Shown here: piece by piece, positions 42,331 to 53,477 of the stretch | Position numbering within the stretch: the first letter of the stretch is position 1 | Layout: each line of letters begins with the position of its first letter | Source of the DNA: Lentinula raphanica | Lineage: Eukaryota > Basidiomycota > Agaricomycetes > Agaricales > Omphalotaceae | Length of the DNA: 64,000 nt | NCBI GenBank assembly: GCA_027919835.1 | Contig: JANVFP010000011.1 | Location: forward strand, 434,001-498,000 | Direction: 5' to 3' | Made by a program: the position numbers and the translations under genes | Notes under the pieces: generated by a model | What the model was told of the DNA's origin: nothing | Database searches by the model: none | What the model saw: the letters and a program-made list of their open reading frames with translations, nothing else

Positions 42331-43360
42331 ATGTCCAGCCTTCCTGCAGGAAAAATAGTATCTGATCTTTGTGCGTTTTCCGCTCGTTCTCTTCTCGTCT
42401 TTCTCTTTTCGTCTTTTCGATTGGTTACGATGAAACGCAACACTAACTTCTCTTTCTCTTGCCCTTCAAAGTTACCACTGGCGATGTGTCCTTTCGTTCT
42501 TCTGATGGTGTCCACTTCCGAATCGATCAATGGCGTCTGGAGTTTATTTCGAATATGTTTCCACCTATCATATGCCATCCCAATGAGGTTATAGAGCTGT
42601 CCGAAGACGCTAAAACCCTTGAAATCCTTTTCACCTTCTTGTACCCAAACCGTTCCACTCCTGATATTGGTGCTCTTTCGTTCGACGATCTCGTGAAGCT
42701 AGTCAATGCTACCAATAAGTATGCGTTTAACTCAGCGATTGAGATCAGTCTGTCACTTCATTTCCAGTAGGTGATTTTTACATTAAGAGATTTTGACTCG
42801 TCTGAAAGCCACCTCAGGAAATACGCGCAATCTTTCCCATTGAGAGTTCTTCTCTTAGCTGGAACGCACAATAACAGCGCTCTTCTTGCTGCTGTGGCTC
42901 CCTATCTTATCAACTTGAAGCCCGAGGTGATAGAAACGATAGGCTTTTCGGCCAAGCTTTGCACTAAGTGGGTGAGTCCAACCGTCCAACCCTTATAGTC
43001 ACTATTATATGTTCTCATCTCAAAAATCAGAGCGAATACCAAAACAAATGGTTTTCTACCATCATCGCGAGCGAGGAAATTCTTAACGCCCACGACAATC
43101 AGTGCTCTCGCTGGTGCGACTGTATCCATCCATATTTGCTCGCCCAAATCGAGTCTTCGATGAGTCCAATCTATCGTTTGATGAGGGGTACGAGCACGAA
43201 CAACCAGAAGGGGCTGTGGGAGGTATATGAGAACGTGATGAAGAGGCTCGAGGATGCTCGGGACGCGCACAAGGATAAGTTGTGCTGTGAATTGGAGTTG
43301 CGGAAATGGTTCTACCATGTGGTAGATGAGCTCCGTGGTATCCAATTTCCGTTGGATTGA
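42331..43360 (+). CDS. BTB/POZ-domain protein
   Basis: Four exons (42331-42370, 42472-42766, 42818-42971, 43031-43360) join in frame to 272 residues. TTGDVSFRSSDGVHFRIDQW opens the BTB fold (the D.....G..F..H-like region), followed by SNMFPP, VIELSEDAKTLEILFTFLYP and a DLVKLVNATNKYAF helix. The C-terminal part has the DPP-type wrap seen in Agaricomycete BTB proteins, with a Cys-rich WCDCIHPYL motif near residue 195. BTB domains mediate dimerisation and often recruit targets to Cullin-3 ligases; in these fungal expansions the partner is unknown. A relic with the same second half lies at 37.07-37.42 kb. Confidence 0.85.
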
Positions 43361-43366
43361 TATCCC

Positions 43367-43381
43367 GGGGGGGGGGGGGGG
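43367..43381 (+). repeat. homopolymer run of 15 G
   Basis: Seven bases after the BTB stop codon is a run of 15 consecutive G (preceded by CCC). Such runs are rare in this window and may form a quadruplex or reflect a sequencing artefact. Confidence 0.95.
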
Positions 43382-43841
43382 AAATTTGGTGAAGTCGGTT
43401 TGTATCACTCGCTTCACTATAGGTAGGAAGAAATGTTCAGATTTTTCTATTCACTCTTTTCGATATGATGGCTTTAGGTGACCGCGATTTAGACGCGACG
43501 TAAGTACTGAGTCATGATCATACTTCGAGTCGACCACTGAAAGACATGTACAAGCTATATAGGAATCGAGAGCAGGGACTTTGTTACGGGCCGCCTCACC
43601 GTGGACTCTGCAATCATAGGCATAATGGGCATAGCATTACAAGAACCGGAAAGTTGACATATTTACAGATGGACATACAAGCTTTGTATCGTGATAGGCT
43701 AGACATCAACAAGCTGACGCTGACGTACTACTAGGATCGGCCATACAACGAAAACAATGCCAAGGGGGAAAATCAAGAAGAAGGGGCATATAAGAACATT
43801 CCTATCAAGATAGAGAGAATAGAGAGACATGGTGGGTGTGA

Positions 43842-44654
43842 TCAACACACGAAGATGGAAGGACATATACGAGATCCAAAAATGACGATAGGCATGCGAA
43901 AGGTAAAGCTCGAAGCCTTTGTGAATGCGAGAAGGACACCTAACCAGAAACGATGTTGCATAGGATGGTGTTGTTCTCGATGTGATTCCTCACATTCCTC
44001 GCAAACCTGTGTGTAGATTATCAGTATCACAAGACCAGAATCTCCAGAGGATGGGACCAACGCAGTGAGCACTCGACGTATCGTTTCCTCCCTTTCCTGC
44101 GAATTCCGAAACCTGGGCATAGTCTCTAAAAACCTCTCCGGTTCGTGGACGGTATAGAAGAAGACGACGATATCACCCTTGAATGTCTCCGTCACGCCGT
44201 AGGATTTCAAAGATTCGTTTGTATCATGGGAGGACTGGTCGTAAGTTCCACAGACGTAGAAACGTTTGTTGTCGACTACGACTTTAGTCTTGTAGACATC
44301 ATCGGCGTCGGTTTCGGATGAGAAGCCGTCTCGAATATCGATGAACCTCTGGTGTCTGCGACGAACGGATGAAACAGACGCAAAACGTTTTATCTCCGCG
44401 ATCGCTCGAAATCGACCGAAATAGAGACCCAACGTGGAGCCCGGCAACTATGAGATGAAGGTTAGTGATACGATTGACGTTTCAATGCTGGACTCTACCT
44501 GATCTAGTAGGTCGGGCTCAACCCCTCCATTGAAGGGAGGGCCAAGAAGGGTGTGGCTAGGAGAAAGACGTCTCCGTGTTCGCTTTGGTTGCGTGGGTGT
44601 TCTATTCCTAGATCTAGAGGAACGAGAAGAGCTGGGAACTAAATTGGCTGGCAT
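43842..44654 (-). CDS. protein of unknown function
   Basis: Exon 1 (44499-44654) and exon 2 (43842-44447) join in frame to 253 residues. The N-terminal 45 residues are basic and Ser/Arg/Pro-rich (SSSRSSRSRNRTPTQPKRTR), resembling a nuclear or disordered tail. The remainder looks globular, with GLYFGRFRAIAEIKRF, VVVDNKRFYVCGTYD and FKGDIVVFFYTVHEPERFL. The C-terminus, with CEECEESH and a hydrophobic end, may include an unrecognised intron, so the last 50 residues are uncertain. No known domain recognised. Confidence 0.6.
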
Positions 44655-44659
44655 CGTCG

Positions 44660-45915
44660 GAATAACTGTGAAATACTAGGGGTGTCTTTGACCGTCTTTT
44701 CGCTCTGGCTTATGTAGGAACCGACACGCTGCGAGCACGACTCGTTTCGAAGGGCGTAGGGTGTTTTTTTTGTCATAGTTGTCGATTTTTTACTCACCAA
44801 AATATCTTGTCAGACAGATACGCGAACGCCTTCCGGACAGGTGTGAATTGACATCTTTCCAAAAAAGGCTTCGTTTTTCGCTCTTCCTAATCAAATATAC
44901 CCTCGATTGGTCCGTGGAATCCTCAAAACAGCACCATATTTCATCCAATCTTCGAGCACCCAGTGTATAAACAGTGCTCCTAGCTGATACTCCCAATGAA
45001 AAATGTCGCCCACTGTATTATCCGTATAGATTTTTCAAATTGGACCAACTCTGATGCACAGGGGCTTGGGTATCACTCAAAAATTTGTCCTCGTAACAGT
45101 GGCCTTTGCAGAAGGTACGTTTCACCGACGAAAATCTATTTCCATGAGCAATTGCGCGTCTGAATTCATTTATTGACAATGATATTTCATATTAAAGCCA
45201 TCGCACCGCCGTTGTGTAATTCTAGAACCGCAATTGGCAGGGTGAACGACCACGGGCTCCGGCAACGAGGTCCTAAAGGCCTTCAATGATTCATCAGGAT
45301 TCATGCTTCATGCTTTATGCATTCATGCTTCATGCTTCATGCTCCTTCATCAACTTATATTATCCACATTTCCTTCCTCATCATGCTTCCAGCCCTGATC
45401 ATAACCCTGATAAACGTGCCCAGTCATATATTCGATCTTGATCAAGTTGGATGTCCATCTGATCCTTCCTTACGCTCCTTTTTAGGACTTATCCCAAACC
45501 CTTTGTGCAAAAATAATATTTGTAAGTATCATCTCTCACAATTCGAAGAAGCCATATCGCCATCACTTAACTTGTCGTAGAGTAACAGGATTTCTAGACG
45601 GACTCGAACGAAAATTGCATTAGGGACTCCCAGACGATTTTGAGAATACCCCTCCCTTTTACCGAGACACATTGCATTTCCAGTGACCAATCAATCGAGA
45701 TATAGCCAGGAAAGCCACCACTTGAGGCTGCAAGTCAGGGACGTTGTCAGACAGCCTCATGTGCGCAGGCAGGTTGGTTGTGAACGGCGAAAGTGACTTG
45801 CGATAGAACGGTACGTACCGGCGTGAACACCTAGTACTAGTGAACACCGAAACGTCAGTATCGGATCGATAACTGATCATCTGGGACTGGCTAGCCAGCT
45901 TGGTATCGATTGTTT
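44660..45915. other. spacer with a CTTCATG-type simple repeat
   Basis: Between 45285 and 45352 the sequence TTCATGCTTCATGC and variants (TTTATGC, ATTCATGC) repeat about seven times. A plus-strand frame at 45383-45580 is hydrophobic at its start but has no further support. No gene is called. Confidence 0.5.
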
Positions 45916-45922
45916 TATCTGC

Positions 45923-46775
45923 ATGCGCGCTGGGCTCCTTGACCAAGCACTTCAAATCAAGATAAAGAAGTCCATTCGCCAATTTGCGAGTTCAAACACC
46001 CCAGTTCCTGCGATGCTTTTTGTTGCTGCCACTTCTACTGCTACATACACTGCGTCAGACGCTGATTGGGCCGACGTTCTCAAACGCTTCTTCACCTCTG
46101 CCACTTCCGCCGCTACATACACTGCGTCAGACGCTGATTGGACCGACGTTTTTCAACGGTTCTTCACTTCTGCCACTTCCACCGCTACATCCATTGCGCC
46201 AGAAGCTACTTGGGCCGGCGTTCCAAAACAACTCTTCGCTTTACACCGTGACCCCAAGGATGCCCTGTTCAGTGTGGTTTCATATTGGACCCGTGAAGAA
46301 ACCACGGGGACGCTCATCATACTTGGGATTGTTCTTTGCTTCACCCTTGGTCTCGGTTTGATCGTAGTCAGTTCCTTCAAAGCGGTAAGTAGATTCAGAT
46401 GCTTTTATCCTTACGAGAGTGGCTTATATCTGATGCCTTTGTTGAACGCAGTGCTATTATACTGTAAAACGATTTTGTTCTTGGCTCTACAGAAGTAATC
46501 CATGGGCTAGAATGCACGAGCTTGAACGGCGAGAGAAAGCTGTAGAGCTCGAAGAGGCCATGGTTGCTCGACAGGCTCGAAGCCTTGCATTGGATGTTGA
46601 GATCGGTGTTTGCAAACGTCTTCTAGAAATACTCCGACGTTCTGTGACATCCACGGAAGACAGAGAGTTCGAGTTGGAGAAAGAAAAGGAGGCATTGCTG
46701 GAGGAAATTCTCCGCGATGAGCGCGATGTGATGGATTTTAGGCGTCGCTTGCCAACGATGGAGCCAGAAGAGTAG
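45923..46775 (+). CDS. membrane protein with 24-residue repeats and coiled-coil tail
   Basis: Exons 45923-46384 and 46452-46775 join in frame to 261 residues. Three repeats of 24 residues (ATYTASDADWADVLKRFFTS type; DNA unit 72 bp) fill residues 35-107. A strong transmembrane helix follows (GTLIILGIVLCFTLGLGLIV), then a charged segment, then about 90 residues of Glu/Arg/Leu-rich coiled coil (ELERREKAVELEEAMVARQ). The layout suggests a single-pass membrane protein with a repeat domain on one side and a coiled coil on the other. The start at 45923 is the first in-frame ATG; 46011 is an alternative. The family was not recognised. Confidence 0.65.
46026..46241 (+). repeat. three 72-bp tandem repeats in a coding region
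   Basis: Units start CTGCCACTTC at 46026, 46098 and 46170. The first two are nearly identical and the third is more diverged. Each encodes 24 residues containing a D-W dipeptide (ATW in the third) and a final FF or LF. Confidence 0.88.
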
Positions 46776-46859
46776 TCGGAGGACTCTCACACCGTTTTCG
46801 AATAACCAGATGTATGATCTTACCTGAAAAATGCATCCTGAGGGCCTTGAAGGCAAAGT

Positions 46860-47142
46860 GTTTCGTTTGATCGATAGTTTTTCTCCTCGCAGTCAGCTCA
46901 ACGGGTAAGTAAATGCGAGAAACGAACTGTTACAGCTCCTGTATAATAGTACTATAGCTAGAGCCTAGTAGTAGTACTCTGATCGTAGCTCGACGACACC
47001 GATAAGATAAGGCACTTAAACGCTTTGAGCGCTTATCGATATCTTTCAAGCGCTGTCGTATTGATCACGAGATCTTGCCTTTTCTTCTACTACTAGTACT
47101 ACAGTCTACTAGTAAGTACTAGTCTCAGTCTGCGAATTTTCT
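46860..47142. other. spacer with CTAGTA-rich palindromic motifs
   Basis: The stretch around 46950-46980 (CTAGTAGTAGTACT) and 47087-47130 (CTACTACTAGTACTACAG, ACTAGTAAGTACTAG) contains many short palindromic CTAGTA motifs on both sides of a GAGCGCTTATC region. It lies directly upstream of the TET/JBP-like gene and could be its promoter or a boundary structure. Confidence 0.45.
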
Positions 47143-48962
47143 ATGAACGTCAACGGTGCGTAGCTTACTTCTTCCGCTCTGCATCGATGTTTTTTTCTCT
47201 CCGGCAGCTGGACAGACGTTTCAATGCCAAGCCTATCGAAGGGGCCAGGCTTGAACGCGTTCGTTGACCAGCTGCCTGTAGAAAAAACATCCTTGCTAGC
47301 GTTTCTCAGAACTTCCGGGTTCTAGCTCAACAGCACTTACAGGGCTTTCTATTCACACCCAAAGAATCAAGTTTCCAGACTTTGACTTAGGTCTAAGTTT
47401 AAAAGACGACGGTCTACGGCGTGCCGAGGCGGAGGAGGCAGGAGAGAGTTTTGAAGATGGCGAACATGAATTCGAAGACTTTGACGAGGTTGTGAACCCT
47501 TCGATTCCCGACGCAACAGGCCGGCCTCTATCTCAAGGTGGAGCCTGCCTACCAGAAACGCCGGGTTCAAAAAGCCGTTCTCAGCAAAAGAAAGCAGATA
47601 AAACCGCGAAGGCCCGTCGTACGCGTCAGAAGAACGCGTTGCGGCGTAAAGACGAACAGGGCTTGAAGGATTTAGCCGTTCAAGTTGCGCAGAACGCGTC
47701 ACCAATCGAGTTACAGAGTTTTAATGCTGCTGATCTCCCGGTTGCTTCCACCGGGTGGTCTGGCAACAACCGTCAAAAGCTTTCGCCCGGGCTCACGCGC
47801 GTTTGGAAGGATCTTGAACTCTTGAGAAGCATGCAAGGTCTGAAGCTGCTGCCTTGGGATGGACGGTGAGCAATCATTTTAAACCGCTTCTTTGCTCGGA
47901 AGGTCCTGAACAGGATTGATTTTTCTTTAGTGCTTGTGTTGTTCTTTTGGACAGGAAAGACCGCATCGTCGCTGTCTTAGGAGGTGTTCCCCCGGCGTCA
48001 GCAGGATCCGACTGGGATGAGAACACTGTAAAACTCACGGCAGCCATGGAGACCTGCTACAAGGGGAGCACATTCACCAAGAAACAAATGGGGGGCCGTC
48101 GGGGCCAATTCGCTTCACGAACAGTGGGCTACGGTTATGGAAACGGCCGTAAAACACCTCTGAATTACAAGATCTCTGGCGAGACGAATCAGGCAGCGAT
48201 ACAGGAACTTTTGAGAAATCGAGCTGTCCGGCGGGTCGTGGGCTTTACTGATTGTACGTTGCGACAAGATGCCATGGGCTTCACTCACCAACTCCCTTCA
48301 TAGGTTTGTTCAACGCCTTTGCTCATAAATTATACCAGGATTACGAAGCTACTAACCGGGAAGTCCTTTGTCATCACCCTCATCTTCGTTCAAATTTCCC
48401 CGAGAAAACCGTTTTCGCGGCTCTCACCCTTAATCTCGGCCCTCGGTCGTTCTCCCCTCCTCACATGGACGCCGACAACGGTGCTGGAGGTTGGTGCACG
48501 GATACACCGGCTGGAAATTATGACCCTGACAGAGGCGGGCACCTAGTTTTGTGGGATATGGGGCTTATTATCCGCTTTCCTCCAGGCTCAAGTATCCTGT
48601 TTCCCTCTGCCTTGATCACCCATTCAACACTTCCAATCCAAGAGGATGAAACTCGTTATGCCTTCATTCAGTATTCCTCCGGCGGCCTCTTTCGATGGCG
48701 GAGGAACGGCTTTCGTTCAGATAAAGATGTTCAGGCGGTGGCATCCCTCGAAGATCAAGCAAGGCTGAAGGCTGAACGAGCTTCACGCTGGAAAGTCTCG
48801 TTGCAGAAGTTCACAAGGTGGAATGATCTTGTCCACGGAGACTGGCAGGGTAAGCGGCGTACGGAGGCTGGGCTTGATGAAATCAGTGACCTCACAGAGT
48901 CGGACGATGAAGAGAAGCACAAAATGGCTAGGGCAGCAAGAAAACGCCAGCGTCATGATTGA
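47143..48962 (+). CDS. TET/JBP-like 2-oxoglutarate/Fe(II) dioxygenase
   Basis: Exons 47143-47155, 47343-47865, 47955-48253 and 48304-48962 join in frame to 497 residues. The C-terminal half is a double-stranded beta-helix dioxygenase. Iron ligands H332 and D334 lie in SPPHMDADN; GGHLVLWDMGLIIRFPPGS is the family's core strand; H385 in LITHST is the third ligand and R396 in ETRYAFIQYSSGG probably binds 2-oxoglutarate. This pattern and the trailing FRWRRNGFR match the TET/JBP family, expanded in basidiomycetes, whose members oxidise 5-methylcytosine or thymine in DNA. The N-terminus (about 200 residues) is charged and basic and may bind DNA. All active-site residues are present. Intron 1 (187 bp) is unusually long and holds a hairpin. 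Tail-to-tail with the next gene. Confidence 0.85.
47186..47292. repeat. long hairpin in intron 1 of the TET/JBP-like gene
   Basis: The left arm GATGTTTTTTTCTCTCCGGC continues with AGCTGGACA; the reverse complement of the right arm reads GATGTTTTTTCTACAGGCAG, then CTGGTCA. Arms of about 45 bp pair imperfectly around a short loop near 47235-47248. Inverted arms of this size are not seen in other introns here. Confidence 0.75.
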
Positions 48963-49299
48963 TCCTTATCTTGCACCGTCGCCTGTCGTTTGGACTACGT
49001 ATCTACATGAAGCTAACAGAGTACGCAGCAATGTATCACTTTTTCTGATCTTGTAATTCACTGAAGAAGTAGTTCAATCAACACCGAGCCCAGATGAGAT
49101 TAGAGAGCATAATACACTATATGCTACAACTGTGAGAGCATGATCAATGAACTGTGTCTACATAGGGGTGGATCCAGCACCAGACGATCATCTGACATCG
49201 ATCACCGCTTGTGTTCTAAGCTACGCCGGGGTATTTTCGCTGGGACAGAACTCTGGAAACCGGATGAGTTTGTGAGATGCTTTGGGGAGAAAAAACCGC

Positions 49300-51219
49300 T
49301 CACTTCGCAAGGTCTGCAGGAAATACTAAATGCTTCACTGGACGAGGACGGATAATCTGATTGACAAAGCCTGCACCGCCTTTTGCCCATCCAGGTTCCT
49401 GGTTCTCGAGCCATTCCGCGTCGTAGAAATTGACCGGCAAGCCAGCCACATAAGTGCTTTTCGACGTCCTGTCATCGTTATCCACACGGAGGCGAGGAGC
49501 AGCGCCTCGTGTAAAACCGAACGTGGTACCTTCGGAATCTACGGAGCATCGGCCTTCGAGATGAACAAAATCCAATAGCCGAAGCCACTTCGCGAGCACA
49601 CGACTCCGCCAGTATGGTGCTTTGATTTTATAACGCATATTGGTGGAACTCATCTCAGAATCCTCCTCATCAGACGACATACCACCCACACCTAATTGAT
49701 CAAAATCTTGAAGAAACGGCTCGAGCTCAGGGACCGTATTTATCACGTCCCTTCTGCGATGGAATAACTGCGCCGAGACGTGTTACCGGTGCCATCACAT
49801 AATATTCAAGAATAAAGAAAACTCACGTTGTATTTCCTCTGTCGTCTTCTCATGGACACAGCTGATGGCTCCGACTTGTCATCCTGCATTTTCTGCTTCT
49901 CCAACCAGTATCCACGCAACGTTTTCAGCCGCACGAAGAAAGCTTCGCGGATACGATCGCGGGTTTCGAGGTCGGGCTTCGGGATGAGTCTCTTTTGCTC
50001 AAGAATTTCTATGAAAACGTACGAAGCGCCTTTGTTCCAGGCCGATTTAGGAACGCCTGCAATCCAATACCGAAAATTCTGAGCAGTGCACGGGCGCGCA
50101 AGGGGATCCTTCTTGAATATCTCAGCGAATTGATCGGCTTCGTCCTGTGTAACCTCGTTTCGGTAGAGATCACGGTTTTCCATCACTTCGTTGAACCATT
50201 TACGCATCACCTCCTACAAAGGCCATGAATTCGTGAGCCAATATCAGTGGAATAGACACCTGCCTTATCTCTGAGCTCATCCTGAGGACGACGCTTTACC
50301 TCTCCAGAGCGAGCACTTCCCTGTTTTTTGGTACCAGAGCTGAACGCAGCTGTATCTTGACCTCCATCGCCTTGGTTAGAATCATCAGCACAGCGAACAG
50401 TCGCTCTCAAAGTTGACGCCCTACCTTGTCGACGTTCCGAGTCTTCGTTGACCGTCGCATTCCCTTGGTGTACATTCCTTTTGTTCTTCGCGGATAAAAC
50501 GTCCAGCTTCTCTACAACCTGACCAAGGACAGCCGAGTTTTGCTGAACGCTACTGGCTAGTGTATTGATTTGCTCTGACTGTTTATTCGCGAGTTCGACG
50601 TTGGAATTTCGTATACCAGTGTACAGCTGCTGCATCATTTTCGTTTGCTGATCAAGCAACGCCTTCAGCTAGGAACGTGTTCAATTCTGAGATCATCAAT
50701 CAGTGCAACTACGAGATACCTACCATATCCATGCCCATTCCTTGACCGGAACTGCCACTCGATTGAGAGGGCTGAGGTGGAGGGGTATGAGCTCTTCGTT
50801 TTTTAGAAGCTGGCGGGGCTGCAGTTGGCGACGGGGGCGGCTAAGGCATAGTTAGAATTGTCGCGGATGAGTCGTTCTTTGTGTTGACACACCTGCATCG
50901 ATGGTTGACCTTCTCGGAAGTCCGACGCTCTCGGAGTAGCCTGAAGATCGGCCATCGTAGCGTTCTGGCGGTTGGGGGTCTGGGGAGGTGTCTGACCTAC
51001 CCCATGCTCTTCTACTGGTGCTGGGTACCCGCTGATACTTTGATTCGAAGGACCAGGATGCGTCTGTGGTAGCTCTGATGCTCCAGATGTAGTACTACCC
51101 TGCGATACTCCCTGGTGTTGAGGAGTTTCCTGATTGGCATTGTTGTTTTGGTCGGGGTCCAAGTCCATATCCGATGATTCTGAATCACTATCAGTGGCAA
51201 GGCCTCCAGGAACTCTCAT
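49300..51219 (-). CDS. regulator-like protein of unknown function, convergent to the TET/JBP-like gene
   Basis: Five exons (50893-51219, 50724-50840, 50258-50668, 49827-50213, 49300-49767) give about 569 residues. The donor at the end of exon 3 is read as GTCTAT, so that boundary is tentative. The N-terminus is acidic then Pro/Gln/Ser-rich and carries a PASKKRR nuclear-signal-like motif. A Gln-rich helical segment (DQQTKMMQQLYTGI) suggests a coiled coil. Exon 4 has VMRKWFNEVMENRDLY, FRYWIAGVPKSAWNKG and LRGYWLEKQK, rich in aromatic residues. The C-terminus contains VGGMSSDEEDSE, then RSRVLAKWLRLLD. This MSSDE-type region recurs in Agaricomycete proteins in my memory, but I cannot name a domain. 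Only 337 bp separate the stops of the two convergent genes. Confidence 0.65.
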
Positions 51220-51325
51220 TGTCGACGGGTGCTCATGGACAAAGAGATTGTTGGTTTTTATATCCGAATTCCGACTAATCTTATCACAATGGCAAGAGAT
51301 CTAACCGACGCCAGTCCCCATGTAC

Positions 51326-51814
51326 TTATCTCATGATCAGTGGACACATCTCGCCATGCATGGGGATAGTAGTATGCGCGCTAGCCTCTGAGTGACACAT
51401 GTTCTCGAGGCTGGAATGTTGCAGCCTTGCAGGAATGCATGGTGAGGATGTCCAGAATCTGAGATTGGCGATGAATGGTCTACATACATGAGGACAAGGG
51501 TCCAGGGTCTGATAGGATCCAGTGTCTTCATGCCCCCCTCCATCACGAACAGCTCCCTCTCCGGACCCAGCCCTCACAGCGAATCCATACCCGTGGTACA
51601 AAACCCAGATTCTGACGCTTCGGTAATATCTTTGCTGTAACTCTTTGAAATGGTCGTCTGACACTGTACTGCGACCAGAATACAGGGAACGTTCTTTCGG
51701 GTACAGGTCCAACAAAGTCGTCTGCGCAGATCCCTGACCGGAAACTCCTTCGTCGAAAAAACCATCAAGCCCATCGTATATCAATAGATTCGGGATTAAC
51801 AGTGGCCATTTCAT
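51326..51814 (-). CDS. possible gene or gene fragment, unknown
   Basis: The minus-strand frame from 51814 reads GLDGFFDEGVSGQG, LLDLYPKERSLYSG and FKELQQRYYRSVRIWVLYHG, which looks protein-like for about 90 residues. After AVRAGSGEG the composition changes, and an intron or frame end is likely. No domain recognised. It lies between two genes of the dioxygenase-transposase block and may be a cargo gene fragment. Confidence 0.35.
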   Translation of the reverse strand: MKWPLLIPNLLIYDGLDGFFDEGVSGQGSAQTTLLDLYPKERSLYSGRSTVSDDHFKELQQRYYRSVRIWVLYHGYGFAVRAGSGEGAVRDGGGHEDTGSYQTLDPCPHVCRPFIANLRFWTSSPCIPARLQHSSLENMCHSEASAHTTIPMHGEMCPLIMR

Positions 51815-51879
51815 CGCTTTCAGGAAGATACTTGTAAGTGCTTCAACCTTGTATCGGTCATATTTTCATCGAGAACCTT

Positions 51880-52315
51880 GTGTCCAATCATTAGCTAGTC
51901 GATATTGATCTTCCGAAAATACTGCTGAACGCCGGTATCTTGAGTTATCTGATGTTCGCACTGAAGATGATCTGGAAGTTATCAATAACATTCCGCAGTC
52001 AGCCATATACCGTTGGATTCCTAGTCCCAAGCGTTGCGACCTATGTCCTTGTCCAACGCTATTCTCCAGGCAAGTCTCATGAGAGCGTGAGTCAGCTTTT
52101 TGCACACATAGGGAATGAGTTACTGATCATGACATTATACATATGAACAGAGAATCTTTCGAGCTGCTGTGGACATCACTATTCTCGCAGGCACCTTCAT
52201 CTGTACCTTCATTCTGTGGTCGTTGATATCGTTTATGGGGGACGTGGGAGCTATGGTTCTCTTAGCATTCAGTTTTGGAACGCGATATCTATCGGTATTG
52301 GGCAATATCAATGTT
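51880..52315 (+). pseudogene. partial membrane-protein gene related to the 59.8-61.1 kb gene
   Basis: The plus strand encodes two hydrophobic stretches: LPKILLNAGILSYLMFALKM near 51918-51977, and then, after a probable intron ending AACAG at 52151, RIFRAAVDITILAGTFICTF with LWSLISFMGDVG. They align with SLPQALFKVGALIYLLFLGR and VVDSITFVGAFTCVSIIWQT of the gene ending at 61068. The N-terminal part is missing, so this may be a truncated copy; a complete short gene with undetected upstream exons is also possible. Confidence 0.5.
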
Positions 52316-52451
52316 TGAGCCTCGCGTTACTCTCGCCTATACTTTTGATAACCATTAAGAAGTGTCCCGAATCTGGGAATATTGAAAATTCTATCTCGTT
52401 GAATAAACAAACGGTGCACTAGCGAGCAAGTCCAACGCCCTCAATAGCTTC

Positions 52452-53216
52452 TCAGAATGAGCATGCTAGATGGCACAATTGGGCACACTGTTCATGGAGG
52501 GCTTGTTCACTACGACCAGAGCCCAGATTTCTCGCCAAGTCATTGAGTTCGATGCATTGTTGCACTAAAACCATGGGTAAACTTGAATCCGTTGCAGCGG
52601 AATCTCTTTCTGCAAGCTGAGAGGTTGAATGCGATGAAGGCTGATCATGAAACTTGTATTCAGTTTTGGGACAAGAAGGATAGACGAACAACATACGCAG
52701 GACTCCTTTGATCGCGATTTCACTTCATCCACCAAAGACCAGAAGATGTTTGGCTGTACAGAAATGAAGCATCCAAATATAAAAGTCAGCTGGCTCCGAG
52801 GAGCTTGAACCAAGGCGTTTTAGTACGTACTTCGTCTGTGAAGATTGCTTTCATGCATTGTGCCTCCGCAACGTCACATCCCAAAGAGGCCAGGATCTGT
52901 ATTCTGAGTTTATATGTAGAGTTGGTGGCGTCATCTAACTCAGACTTCAGGCGGAACGTATCGATTTGTAATTCCTTTGAGGGTAGAGTCAACGATAAAA
53001 CGTTTCAAATAATTGGAGGACACACACATATTGCGATCGCAACTGACCGAATTGACGGACTTCGTCTCGAAGCTGAACAACCTCCTGGTGTTTGAGCGAA
53101 GCTTGTTCTTCTAGGAGCCTCAAGCGCCACGTGTCGGCTGATATCAAGCGGATTTGCTGCGAAGAAAAGGTTGAAGTGGTACGATTGCAGAAGTGCGAAT
53201 TACTCACCGAGCTCAT
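52452..53216 (-). CDS. coiled-coil protein within the transposase block
   Basis: Starting at 53216 (MSS followed by a 52-bp intron), five exons can be joined in frame by GT-AG introns: QIRLISADTWRLRLLEEQAS up to QFGQLRSQ; ELQIDTFRLKSELDDATNST up to AIFTDE; PNIFWSLVDEVKSRSKESC; then LAERDSAATDSS to the stop at 52452. The product is about 170 residues. The first two segments have heptad spacing typical of coiled coils; the rest is helical with several cysteines. It is in the same orientation as the transposase, with about 480 bp between. No known family; a small accessory protein of the element is an inference. Confidence 0.55.
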
Positions 53217-53421
53217 CTTGTGTCAGAAGTAAGAAATTCTAGAGGTTGTAACTTGCACAAGCGACTCTAAGAGTATTTAAGCGTTCCCCGTTCTTTGTTT
53301 CTCATATGCGCTTTGAAGAAAATGGTATCACGAATGTTCATGGGTCTTTGTTCCGTGTATGGGGCTGAGTCGAGTAATGGGCACCGGTGTGCACGAAAAA
53401 GCCAACGAGGATCACTGATAT

Positions 53422-53477
53422 ATGAAAGGGAGCAGATGAAAGGGAGCAAATGAAAGAAAGCAAATGAAAGGAAGCGA
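53422..53477 (+). repeat. four-copy 14-bp tandem repeat
   Basis: The unit ATGAAAGGGAGCAA repeats four times with small changes just downstream of the transposase stop. The preceding GATCACTGATATATGAAAGG resembles GATCACTGAGACATGAAAGG at about 53529, so a larger duplicated segment may be present. It could be subterminal repeat sequence of the transposon. Confidence 0.8.
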
